A stretch of DNA of 64,000 bases from Chondrosia reniformis. Lineage: Eukaryota; Porifera; Demospongiae; Chondrillida; Chondrillidae. A program made the position numbers and the translations under genes. Shown one piece after another: positions 36,201-46,455 of this stretch. The notes beneath the pieces were generated by a model. That model had not been told where the DNA came from and ran no database searches. It saw only the letters and a list, made by a program, of their open reading frames with translations. The stretch is taken from the NCBI GenBank assembly GCA_947172415.1, contig OX359189.1:2564501-2628500 (forward strand), read 5' to 3'. How positions within the stretch are numbered: position 1 is the stretch's first letter; every line of letters starts with the position of its first letter.

Positions 36201-38453
36201 ATAAACGCGCTTGTAGATTAATACATCTTAGGGGCATATCGTCTAAACGTTTTAGCAACTAGGGAATAGGCACCTTTCTGTCTTCAAACGATTTGTGCAA
36301 AGACGGTTTTCTGTGGCGCGTAAGAAAATTGGAACCTTTTTGTCGCCATTTTCTAATTAGGAGTTCTTGGTCATATCCTCTTTATCTTCGACTATGACGT
36401 TATTTCGAGTTATTGCTAAAAAAAACTTACAAAATAGTTTTAATAAGTATAAAAAAGAAGGAATACAAGTAAATAAAAACATTTAAAAAATGAAATGAGA
36501 AGTAGGGATGGCAGTCCCTGCAACAGTACCTATCACATCTAGAAAAAGCAATGAAACAAGACAATGATCATATAATAAGGCTAACAATACACAAATGGAA
36601 TATATACTGCCTCAAATTTCAGTGACTTAACAATACACATCACTTCCATGTTTGGGTGCACTATCCCTACTTCAGCCATCATGGTGTGCCCAAACATGGA
36701 AGTGATGTAGGATGGCAGTGCTTGCACCAGTGACTAGTATAACTGGACAAGGTAGCAAAACAATACAGTGGTTATGCAATAAATATATATGGTTATGCAA
36801 TCCATACCAAAGTGGCATACTGAAATTTAAATGACCTAACTGTACACATCACTTCTTTGTTAAGGTCCATTACCATATATGGAGCAGGAATGATTACTGT
36901 CTTTGATACATTAAGTGTACCACATTAATTGGTACTTACGTATATGTATGCATTTGTGTATTCCTTCTAAGAGTAATTGCTGGTACACTTTTCCATCAAT
37001 TATAGGAAGAAGAGAGTTTGTTAAAGTTAATTAATATAGCTCGACCTATTGGTACTCCGGAGTTCAAAAGGTAATACAGTTCATTTTCTTTCTTGTATGC
37101 AAGCTCTTTAATTGTATCTTTGTATGTGTATGTAGTACTCTAGATTTACTTGTAAAATCTGACCGCACCTCAACACTAGATCGCACCTCCTCATCTGACC
37201 ACACCTCCTCATCTGACCGCACCTCCTCATCTGACTGCACCTCATCACTAGATGATAAAATTAAACAGCCATCACTGGAGAATACTTCAAGGGGTGGAGT
37301 AGGGAAAATACATGTTTCTACCAAATTAAGGGAAACAGGAAAAGACGAAGCGGATATGACCACCAAGACCCATTCTCGGGGGAGAGAGTGTGAGATTATA
37401 TCTGAACCTAAGCCTGATACAACGGAATTATCAGAACATCAAAAACGTCCACCTCTACCCAGTAGACAAAAGAGAAGAGTAGTAGGACCCTCATTTGTGG
37501 TTGGTCCTGTGTTTCCTTTGAAGTCTCCCACAACAGAAACACCAGATTCACAAGACACGGAAGAGGTATGTCGATAAGGGAAATACAGTGGAACCCCTCT
37601 AATCGGGACACTATGGGACATTTCCAAACTGTCCTTATTATAGGGGTGTCCACTTTTCAGGGGTTTTATTATGCAGAGCCTAAGGCTCATTCATATATGT
37701 CCTATATATGTATAGGTAGTTATATACGTATATGCCTTCAGCATATACACTCACACACTATGCAATACAGGTGACAGGTAATCGAATTGAAAGTAAATCG
37801 TGGCGCTGAACTTGGTTTGGGATTCCATGTGCATACCGTCTGTATGGTCCTAAAGTTTACTGTGATCGATTGAAGAAGATCCTTTAAAAATCCACCAGCT
37901 GAAATGTTATTTCCTTTCTACTGTAATTATTGTCCGCTTTAAAGACTGTATTGTTTTCTATTGTATTGATATACGTACGCTGTACAAGGATATATGTCCG
38001 CATTACGGAATATCGAGGTGTCCGTAAATCAGAGGTTAGTTAAATACGTATGTCTACAACAATCAACAATCGGGACCTTATATTTTTGTCCGGATAATCA
38101 CAACGTCCGCATTTCAGAGAGTCCCATATAAGGGGTTACACTGTATACTAGATTTAACAGGATATGTTTGATTGGCAGTGTTATGATCATTCACTTGTAT
38201 TTTATCACTTTCTTAATACTGTTTGATTTAATGATTCTTTATATCCTTTTGTAATATGATAGGATGTTAAGTACCCCAAGGACTATGTATCCTGGCTACC
38301 ACCTGAAGGTAATGGTATATACGTATACATATATACTGTATATGTGTGTGTGTAGCTCTGTTAAACTGACTTAGTAAGTCTCTGTGTGTACTTTTGGCTT
38401 TAGGTCAGTCTGGAGATGGGAAAACAAACTTAAATGAAAAGTTTGGATATTAA
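30206..38453 (+). CDS. SLC4A1AP: Kanadaptin (SLC4A1AP), FHA-domain nuclear protein, 16 exons
   Basis: Exons: 30206-30356, 31001-31371, 31690-31830, 32158-32329, 32505-32612, 32684-32803, 33137-33206, 33389-33531, 34010-34093, 34644-34717, 34925-34994, 35332-35447, 37006-37070, 37136-37565, 38263-38308, 38404-38453. All phases agree (736 aa). The FHA phosphothreonine-binding domain spans exons 2-3 (FTLIGRLPSCDV, HPSISRYHAVLQ, GFYIYDLGSTHGSWLNK). A dsRNA-binding-like segment follows (SAGKKKEVMAMCALEACRI), then NWEDDDYYDSDDDTFLDRTG, a coiled coil, a low-complexity SSSD-T repeat and the conserved tail DYVSWLPPEGQSGDGKTNLN ending EKFGY. The family was named for kidney anion exchanger binding in mammals and is mostly nuclear. 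The exon 6 acceptor was chosen because it keeps frame. The last four exons recur at 41723-42706. Confidence 0.95.
34258..34590. repeat. 22-bp minisatellite in a kanadaptin intron
   Basis: About fifteen copies of a 22-bp unit containing AATACCTGCTACCAGTGT, with alternating GTGTCT and GTACCT variants. They lie between exons 9 and 10 with no spacer sequence. Confidence 0.93.
35945..36890. repeat. Composite of dispersed repeats in kanadaptin intron 12
   Basis: From 36495 to about 36680, and again from 36710 to about 36860, there are two copies of a repeat of roughly 180 bp. Its marks are AGGGATGGCAGT, AACAAGACA-TGATCAT and ACTGAAATTTAA. Other copies lie at 41160-41385 (inverted) and 56755-56935. 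An AAGTAGGGATGGC block also starts at 35952, followed by about 540 bp absent from the duplicate at 41.4 kb. Non-coding. Confidence 0.65.
37586..38143. mobile_element. pogo/Tigger-type MITE in kanadaptin intron 14
   Basis: Begins CAGTGGAACCCCTCTAATC and ends with the inverse pattern (GGGGTTACACTG), flanked by TA on both sides. It is 558 bp and non-coding. The orthologous position in the duplicated unit (about 42409) lacks it and retains a single TA. Confidence 0.88.
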
Positions 38454-39755
38454 TATTATTCAGAACCACTTATTCTCTTTCTTAAATTCATTGCTCTATA
38501 CATACATACATACCTTATATCCACAAAACATCCATTATATGAGTAAATAAAGTCTTTCTTTTTAATGTGACAATCTCTTTGAAGACTGCTGTCATTACAC
38601 AAGTAGAAATTATGATCACATGATCAGAGCTATAAGTGTAGAATATGTGGATTTCATTAGGTTATGTACAGTAGTTAACATGCATGTTTTATCAGAAGAA
38701 AGGTATTATTAAGTGAAGCTAGTAGTGAACGTATATGACCACAATTAGCATAGGAATTGTTACCTAGTAGACTAGAGACAGTGGAGAGTGTTGAGTCTGG
38801 TAAAATTAATTAAGCTTAAACAACAGATACAGCATTTAGCAAAGGCTATGAAAAAAGTCAATGTATACCCATTGTGCTATATATACGTACCATACCTTGA
38901 GTCATAATGTCTCCTCTACATATACCCTGGATTGCACAATTAAACTCCAAGAGGCTTGATCTTGAAATACCCACAGTCATCAGATGGCATCCATATATAG
39001 TGCTAGATCTTGTGTCAAAGATTCAGCACACTAAGATCAAGAACCTATCCCTCTACCTCTCCTTGAATGGCTCCCTTCTACTATCCTTGCACCTTGTTAT
39101 AGTGCCCTACGTTTTGAATGTTTTATTTAACTTGTAATATATATAGGAGGATCTAAATTTCTTAAATTGGTCACATCATAGGGCTTTTACAGTATAATAA
39201 TATTGTACTAGTGTACTGTATATAGACACCAATTCTGCCATGTGGACCATGCACTTGTTGACTGCATGATTTGTTTTAGAAATGTGCCATGTATGTATAT
39301 TACCTGTAGAGTCTATAGCTGGTGTGATAAAATTGACAATTGGTATATAGTGTGACTACTGCATCAGCTTGGATGACCTCAATATGTACAGTTAAAATGT
39401 AATGTAATTTAATTCCTGATTATAGTTATTCAGTTATTTAGCCTTTGCACATACAGCTGTATGTACGTATATATAATTGCATTTGTAATTTGACCTACCA
39501 ATTTGTAGTGTATATATACCTGTACAGCACATGTAGTGATACATGCTTGAACTTGGTTGTGTGGTGATCACCTGCATGGGTCATTTACGTACACACTTGC
39601 AGTATATACGTATATATAGCTGCCTTGTACATATAGCACTTGCAATTGATTGATAATACACATTACAACTATGCTCTATGTAGAAAGTATCGCGTACATG
39701 GGTATATTTAAAGGCTACTTCAGATTTACTGTAGATGTTAAAAGTCTTAGTTTTT
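38454..39755. other. Convergent spacer of unit 1
   Basis: Non-coding sequence between the 3' ends of kanadaptin and the first TRAF-like gene. It aligns in patches with 42707-44567. No independent gene seen. Confidence 0.55.
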
Positions 39756-41000
39756 TTATAACTGAACCGCTTGAATCCTAAAGAAAAGGCTGTCATTTGC
39801 AACATAGATGGTTCCTTCTTCAGGTGTGAATAATTTTGAGAGAAGAATGAATTTAGATGAGCCCCATCCAGTCTTTCCCCTTATTCCCGTGACAACTCTT
39901 TGCCCAATTGTAGCATCTTCAATAAATTTTGATGAATGCTTGATATGTTTTTTATTCTTTGCCTGGTTTAACAGGAAAAATGTTATGCTACCCTGAAAGG
40001 GCCAAGTGAGGAATTCATCTTCATTTCCTTTCATCATGTAGACATAGGCTGACAAGTGTGTTCCCTCACCTGATTGGAGGCCATTTTTGTACACTCGCAA
40101 ACACATTTGATACCCTCCAGGATGACTTAGAAATGCCTCCGAGTACCACACCTGTGGAGCTGTGGAAAATCCTTCCATTTTAATGATCCAAGGCGGGATT
40201 GGGTAAGAACTGTGGTTTACAAGCCATTCCTTGACTGGAGGAAGTAGGGGAGTGGTAAGAGGACTTGGTAGAAGATGTGTGACTTCATTCAGGCAAAGTG
40301 TCAATTTAACAACCATATCCATTGACAGTTGCAAGTGGTGGTCCTTCTTATCGTCTAGGTGTTTTTCCATTTCATCCTCTGGTATCTTCTCTTCACATCC
40401 AATTGAATGATATTTACAACTTATTTTCCTCTTCCCACAAATTGCCATGTGAGATTCGATGGATTTTCGCTTGATATCAGTGACATTACATTTGTTAGGA
40501 CATATCACTGGAACCATGGGACATTTGGGGAGATGCTGTCCAGTGATTTCATCGAAACGGCTACATATGAGGCAATGTGGACATTTATAATTACGTTTGA
40601 TGCATACTAATTTATGACTGGGCATGTCTTCCCGTTTTAGCATCATTTTGCATCCATTTGAGCATTCCAATAGTGCACAATTACATTCATCTTTCAAATG
40701 CTTTTCAAAATCTCTCAATTCACCAATCCATTTGCAACCCTCTTTATAGTTGACACACTTCACTTTTAGATTATTGATCTGCCTGGCATGAAAGTGATCT
40801 TGCATTGAAGTGCATTCTTGTCTACAAACTGGACATGAGCTACTTCTGAGACACTTTTGACAGAAGAGATGGCCACAGCTTGTCAAAACAGGATCATTGA
40901 CCAGCTCCTGACATATTGGACAAACTAAAGCTTCAAGATTCTTTTTAAGTTCATCAACAAACTTAAAATCTTTACTTTGGTAACTAAACTCAAACTCCAT
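39756..41000 (-). CDS. TRAF-like RING/zinc-finger/MATH protein, copy 1
   Basis: Single-exon gene of 414 aa. A C3HC4 RING (CPICQELVNDPVLTSCGHLF to CPVCRQEC, residues about 32-68) is followed by TRAF-type zinc fingers rich in C-x-C-x-H patterns (about 100-235). The C-terminal third (about 265-414) is a MATH/TRAF-C domain with IKMEGF, GYQMCLRVYKNG and DSLFFRI. Proteins of this layout are ubiquitin ligases and adaptors downstream of TNF- and Toll/IL-1-type receptors. It converges on kanadaptin and has a tandem paralogue at 44568-45806. The lack of introns suggests retrocopy ancestry or a sponge-type expansion. Assignment to a specific TRAF number is not possible. Confidence 0.9.
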   Translation of the reverse strand: MEFEFSYQSKDFKFVDELKKNLEALVCPICQELVNDPVLTSCGHLFCQKCLRSSSCPVCRQECTSMQDHFHARQINNLKVKCVNYKEGCKWIGELRDFEKHLKDECNCALLECSNGCKMMLKREDMPSHKLVCIKRNYKCPHCLICSRFDEITGQHLPKCPMVPVICPNKCNVTDIKRKSIESHMAICGKRKISCKYHSIGCEEKIPEDEMEKHLDDKKDHHLQLSMDMVVKLTLCLNEVTHLLPSPLTTPLLPPVKEWLVNHSSYPIPPWIIKMEGFSTAPQVWYSEAFLSHPGGYQMCLRVYKNGLQSGEGTHLSAYVYMMKGNEDEFLTWPFQGSITFFLLNQAKNKKHIKHSSKFIEDATIGQRVVTGIRGKTGWGSSKFILLSKLFTPEEGTIYVANDSLFFRIQAVQL

Positions 41001-41149
41001 TTTCCTTTAAATCACATGAGCTACTATTTATGGTAGACACACCCTCAATCTTATACTACGTATGAATAATTCATATATTCATATACAATTCTAAAAACAT
41101 ATATAAGCTAGTAGAGGACAAGGCATATCAATTATGATCATATACAATA

Positions 41150-41395
41150 CTAACAATACACATCCCTACTTCAGCCATCATGGTGCGCCCAAACATGGAA
41201 GTGATGTGTATTGTTAAGTCACTGAAATTTGAGGCAGTATATATTCCATTTGTGTATTGTTAGCCTTATTATATGATCATTGTCTTGTTTCATTGCTTTT
41301 TCTAGATGTGATAGGTACTGTTGCAGGGACTGCCATCCCTACTTCTCATTTCATTTTTTAAATGTTTTTATTTACTTGTAGTAAATAGAAGTAGG
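41150..41395. repeat. Inverted segment at the start of duplication unit 2
   Basis: This stretch reads as the reverse complement of 36480-36680 while both flanks stay collinear. Inverted CCCAAACATGGAAGTGATGT blocks, present on both sides in unit 1, could have mediated the flip. Confidence 0.75.
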
Positions 41396-41722
41396 ATGCC
41401 ATCATGGTGTGCCCAAACATGGAAGTGATGTAGGATGGCAGTGCTTGCACCAGTGACTAGTATAACTGGACAAGGTAGCAAAACAATACAGTGGTTATGC
41501 AATAAATGGTTATGCAATCCATACCAAAGTGGCATACTGAAATTTAAATGACCTAACTGTACACATCACTTCTTTGTTAAGGTCCATTACCATATATGGA
41601 GCAGGAATGATTACTGTCTTTGATACATTAAGTGTACCACATTAATTGGTACTTACGTATATGTATGCATTTGTGTATTCCTTCTAAGAGTAATTGCTGG
41701 TACACTTTTCCATCAATTATAG

Positions 41723-42706
41723 GAAGAAGAGAGTTTGTTAAAGTTAATTAATATAGCTCGACCTATTGGTACTCCGGAGTTCAAAAGGTAATACAGTTCA
41801 TTTTCTTTCTTGTATGCAAGCTCTTTAATTGTATCTTTGTATGTGTATGTAGTACTCTAGATTTACTTGTAAAATCTGACTGCACCTCAACACTAGATCG
41901 CACCTCCTCATCTGACCGCACCTCCTCATCTGACCACACCTCCTCATCTGACCACACCTCCTCATCTGACTGCACCTCAACACTAGATCGCACCTCCTCA
42001 TCTGACCGCACCTCCTCATCTGACCACACCTCCTCATCTGACCACACCTCCTCATCTGACTGCACCTCATCACTAGATGATAAAATTAAACAGCCATCAC
42101 CGGAGGATACTTCAGGGGGTGGAGTAGGGAAAATACATGTTTCTACCAAATTAAGGGAAACAGAAAAAGACGAAGCGGATATGACCACCAAGACCCATCC
42201 TCGGGGGAGAGAGCGTGAGATTATATCTGAATCTAAACCTGATTCAGCAGTATTATCAGAACATCAAAAACGTCCACCTCTACCCAGTAGACAAAGGAGA
42301 AGAGTAGTAGGACCCTCATTTGTGATTGGTCCTGTGTTTCCTTTGAAGTCTCCCACAACAGAAACACCAGATTCACAAGACACGGAAGAGGTATGCTAAT
42401 AAGGGAAATATACCAGATTTAACAGGATATGTTTGATTGGCAGTGTTATGATCATTCACTTGTACGTATTTTATCACTTTCTTAATACTGTTTGATTTAA
42501 TGTTTATATCCTTTTGTAATATGATAGGATGTCAAGTACCCCAAGGACTATGTATCCTGGCTACCACCTGAAGGTAATGGTATACTGTATGTACATATGT
42601 GTGTATAGCTCTGTTAAACTGACTTAGTAAGCCTCTGTGTGTACTTTTGGCTTTAGGTCAGTCTGGAGATGGGAAAACTAACTTAAATGAAAAATTTGGA
42701 TATTAA
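41723..42706 (+). pseudogene. Partial duplicate of kanadaptin (last four exons), frames still open
   Basis: Exons at 41723-41787, 41853-42390, 42528-42573 and 42657-42706 copy kanadaptin exons 13-16 with all splice sites, phases and the terminal EKFGY-stop preserved. There is no FHA domain or start region, so it cannot encode a full protein by itself. The SSSD-T coding minisatellite is longer than in the parent (second exon 538 against 430 bp). It could serve as alternative 3' exons of the upstream gene or be an intact-looking relic. Confidence 0.85.
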
Positions 42707-44567
42707 TTATTCAGAACCACTTATTCTTTTTGTTAAATTCATTGCTCTATACGTATGTACATCCACAAAACATACATTTTGAGTGAATAAAGCCTTTCTT
42801 TTTACAACCTCTTTTTGAAGACTGCTATCATTACACAAGTACAAATACGTAATAATGACTGCAGAGAAACTAAGTGTAATGGTTTATCATGCGCATTTAT
42901 TTAACGAGGTTATGTAGCTAACATGTTTCAGAAGAAAGGCATTATAAAGTGAAACTATATATAGTAGTGTAAATGACCAAAATTGCATAGGCTTTGTTAC
43001 TTAGTGTATTAGAAAAATGTAGAGTGATATGCCTGGTAAAATTAAGCTTAAACAGTTGATACAACATTAAGCCTGTGTAAGGGTTATGATGAAAAAGTCA
43101 CGTATCTGTATATAAGACTGTACATTTTGTGCTATGTACATACCATGCATACTACTGATTACATTATACAGTTTACATGCATGCATCTTAAATAAATTAA
43201 GTCATAATGTCTCTGGATCCTCTAATCTGGATTGCTATATTATAATCCAAGAGGCTTGATGCCTATGTATGTAGTACAGTCATCAGATGGGATCTACGTA
43301 TATGTAGTGTCTGGTCTTAAAGAATTCATGCAGCACATTAAAGTCTTTTCATGTCCCTCTACCTCTATATATACTAGAATGGCTGCATGCATGCCTGTCC
43401 TTATCCTTCTCTATCAATTCCCTCTTTTTCTTGTGTGAAGCTACATATATATAATTGTACGTGTGGTTTTTGTTTTCCACTTGGTTTAGAATATATATAT
43501 AGAATAAGTTGTCATATGTATTTTACATAATGATTAAGAAGAATTGAAAATCATCTTCAGCTGTGCACGTGCGTGCCTTGCACAATATATAAACTGAATA
43601 GTGTACATGTGATTGCTAATTGTCTATATATACTCCTTCCACTGATCATATGTGTTAATGTTCCTTTTACTATATAGTAGACAGGACATTTTTAGATTTA
43701 CGTGTACTTTACAGATAATATAGCATTAAACGATTGGTAACAGAGTTGTAAATATGATAGGAAGTCATAGTGAGTCTTGTGGGGACAGGTTGCATTTGAC
43801 CAATTACGTACAGGCTTGTGAAGGGTCTGTTGACGGGGAATGTGCTGACAGAAGGCAGGATAAGAGAAGAGTCTATAGTTTCCTTGAGGTGTGGATGCTT
43901 GCCACTTCAGATTGAAAAGGGCAGAATCATCCATCCTAAGGTGGCATTGGAGGACCGGGTCTGTAAGTTGTGTAACTCTGGTGAGATTGAGGATGCCACA
44001 CACTTTATTCCAAATGCTCCATTTTTTCACAATTTAAGATGTAAAATATTTAATGAATGTATTATATAACATTATTTTTATTCTCTAAGCAATGAATATA
44101 CCAAAGTACATTCCTACCCTAATAGACAATTCACCAGTTGTATTACACTACAAATCATGCATTTATAGCTTATAAATGTATACAATTCACTTTCCCCCTC
44201 ATTCTGATCAACCTATCCAATTGCAAGCTGCTCTAATGGTCTTTTTAGTGTAACTTATAAACCCTTGTGGTTGGGCCATCTTTACTGGATTCAATTTTGT
44301 ATAGCATGTCACTATAATAAATTTTATTATTATATATACGTACGTAGCTGCTTTTTGTACTATAAAAGTGTACAATACAACAAAACAGTTTTACATGCTC
44401 TATGTAGAAAAAGTATCTCACATAAACAAAAATATGTATGCACAGTATATGTACTATAGCTATAGTACGTACGTATATATATATGTACGTACTGTAGCTG
44501 CAGCGATACCTTTTCTACATAGAGCATGTATAACTCAAAAGGCTCTTACAATATGTCTTTAGCTTTT
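42707..44567. other. Convergent spacer of unit 2
   Basis: Non-coding counterpart of 38454-39755. It additionally carries a LINE fragment (43818-44069). Confidence 0.55.
43818..44069 (+). mobile_element. LINE 3' ORF fragment (zinc-binding RT tail)
   Basis: An 83-residue ORF resembles the C-terminal zinc-binding segment after the reverse transcriptase of non-LTR retrotransposons: SLRCGCLPLQIEKGR, then ERV-type DRVCKLCNSGEIEDATHF. Upstream RT domains are missing, so this is a 5'-truncated relic. I see no equivalent in unit 1. Confidence 0.6.
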
Positions 44568-45806
44568 TTACAACTGAACCGCTTTAATCATAAAGAAAAG
44601 GCTGTCATCTACAACATAGATTGTTCCTTCTCCTGGTATGAGTAACTTTGGGAGTGGAATGAATTTTTCAGAGCCCACTCCGTTCTTTCCCCATATTCCT
44701 GTCATAATTCTTTGCCCAGTGTTTTCTGTAAATGCGGATGAACGCTTGATATGATTTTCATTCTTTGCTTGGTTTAACAGGACAAATGTTACACTTCCCT
44801 GGAAGGGCCAAGGGAGGAATTCATCTTCATTTCCTTTTATCATGCGGATAAACACTGACAAGTGTGTCCCCTCACCTGATTGGAGGCCATTTTTGTACAC
44901 TCGCAAACACATTTGATACCCTCCAGGATGACTTAGAAATGGCTCAGAGTACCACACTAGTGGAGCTGAGTAAAATCCTTCCATTTTAATGATCCAAGGT
45001 GGGATTGGGTAAGAACTGTGGTTTACAAGCCATTCCTTGACTGGAGGAAGTAGGGGAGTGGCAAGAGGAGTGGGTAGATGATGTGTGATTTCATTCAGGC
45101 AAAGTGTCAATTTAACAACCATATCCATTGACAGTTGCAAGTGGTGGTCCTTCTTAGTGTCTAGGTGTTTTTCCATTTCATCCTCTGGTATCTTCTCTTC
45201 ACATCCAATTGAAAGATATTTACAACTTATTTTCCTCTTCCCACAAATTGTCATGTGAGATTCGATGGATTTTCGCTTGATATCAGTGACATTACATTTG
45301 TTAGGACATATCACTGGAACCATGGGACATTTGGGGAGATGCTGTCCAGTGATTTCATCGAAACGGCTACATATGAGGCAATGTGGACATTTATAATTAC
45401 GTTTGATACATACTAATATATGACTGGGGATGTCTTTCCGTTTTAGTGTCATTTTGCATCCATTTGAGCATTCCAATAGTGCACAATTACATGCATCTTT
45501 CAAATGCTTTTCAAAATCTCTCAATTCACCAATCCATTTGCAACCCTCTTTATAGTTGACACACTTCACTTTTAGATTATTGATCTGCCTGGCATGAAAG
45601 TGATCTGGCATTGAAGTGCATTCTTGTCTACAAACCGGACACGAGCTACTTCTGAGACACTTTTGACAGAAGAGATGGCCACAGCTTGTCAAAACAGGAT
45701 CATTGACCAGCTCCTGACATACTGGACAAACTAAAGCTTCAAGATTCTTTTTAAGTTCGTCAACAAACTTAAAATCTTTACTTTGGTAACTAAACTCAAA
45801 CTCCAT
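44568..45806 (-). CDS. TRAF-like RING/zinc-finger/MATH protein, copy 2
   Basis: Single-exon gene of 412 aa, about 90% identical by eye to the copy at 39756-41000, with the same RING (CPVCQELVNDPVLTSCGHLF), TRAF zinc fingers and MATH domain. All zinc ligands that I checked are kept, so both copies look functional. Differences cluster in the MATH domain, the receptor-binding part in TRAFs. I use the ATG matching copy 1; a start five codons upstream (MVYRK) is also open. Confidence 0.9.
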   Translation of the reverse strand: MEFEFSYQSKDFKFVDELKKNLEALVCPVCQELVNDPVLTSCGHLFCQKCLRSSSCPVCRQECTSMPDHFHARQINNLKVKCVNYKEGCKWIGELRDFEKHLKDACNCALLECSNGCKMTLKRKDIPSHILVCIKRNYKCPHCLICSRFDEITGQHLPKCPMVPVICPNKCNVTDIKRKSIESHMTICGKRKISCKYLSIGCEEKIPEDEMEKHLDTKKDHHLQLSMDMVVKLTLCLNEITHHLPTPLATPLLPPVKEWLVNHSSYPIPPWIIKMEGFYSAPLVWYSEPFLSHPGGYQMCLRVYKNGLQSGEGTHLSVFIRMIKGNEDEFLPWPFQGSVTFVLLNQAKNENHIKRSSAFTENTGQRIMTGIWGKNGVGSEKFIPLPKLLIPGEGTIYVVDDSLFFMIKAVQL

Positions 45807-45959
45807 TTTCCTGTAAACCACGAGCTACTATTTTATGGTAGGCACACCCTCAATCTTATACTATGAATAATTCATATATTCATATACAATTCTAAATATA
45901 TACGTATATATATAAGCTATATAGTAGAGGACAGGGCACATCAATCATGATCATTAATT

Positions 45960-46455
45960 AATGTTTGAGTCATGCAAGTGATCATGAGAACTCCAACCAT
46001 AGCTATATAGACAGTGATTAGATGACAAATTATAAATAACATTTTTCTAGCACTTTCTTGTGCAGAATCATGCACTATTAACTGTATATACTATGCAGAT
46101 TTACTTTCCTCTAGCCACATATTGTCAGGAAGAGGTTCACTATTGTAATTCATTTACACTTCCTTTGAGGAGTGCTTGCAGTGTGTAACACTATGTATAT
46201 ATGTACTCTACGTATGCAGGTATATTATATCTCAAAATGCAGACATACTGTACGTATATATACTGTACATAGGTAATCAAGATAGTGATATCAAACTTAA
46301 TTTTTTCACAATATGAACATTAACTGAATGCAGTCTACATTACTATCAAAATATCTTAGCCAACAAATATGTATAAAGTTTATATATTATGCATAGGAGC
46401 TACAGTATTTCACCACTGTGATCAGAACACGCAGAAATTAGCATTTTCTTGCAGT
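45960..46455. other. Gene-free spacer
   Basis: AT-rich sequence beyond the duplication and before the beta-trefoil-like gene. Nothing recognised. Confidence 0.5.

Larger units (their letters stand above)
36480..45960. repeat. Head-to-tail segmental duplication (two units of about 4.7 kb)
   Basis: Unit 1 (about 36480-41150) and unit 2 (about 41150-45960) share, in the same order, the last four kanadaptin exons with their introns, a long non-coding tail and a TRAF-like gene on the opposite strand. Coding parts are about 90-95% alike by eye. The non-coding middles are more diverged. Outside these limits the similarity stops. Confidence 0.9.

Noticed and set aside
37439-37690. Minus-strand ORFs opposite kanadaptin exon 14
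   Set aside because: Antisense shadows; the plus frame is continuous with conserved kanadaptin sequence and splice phases.
43818-44069. A functional small zinc-finger gene
   Set aside because: The Cys/His pattern and flanking residues match the tail of LINE reverse transcriptases, and no conserved start or promoter context is visible.
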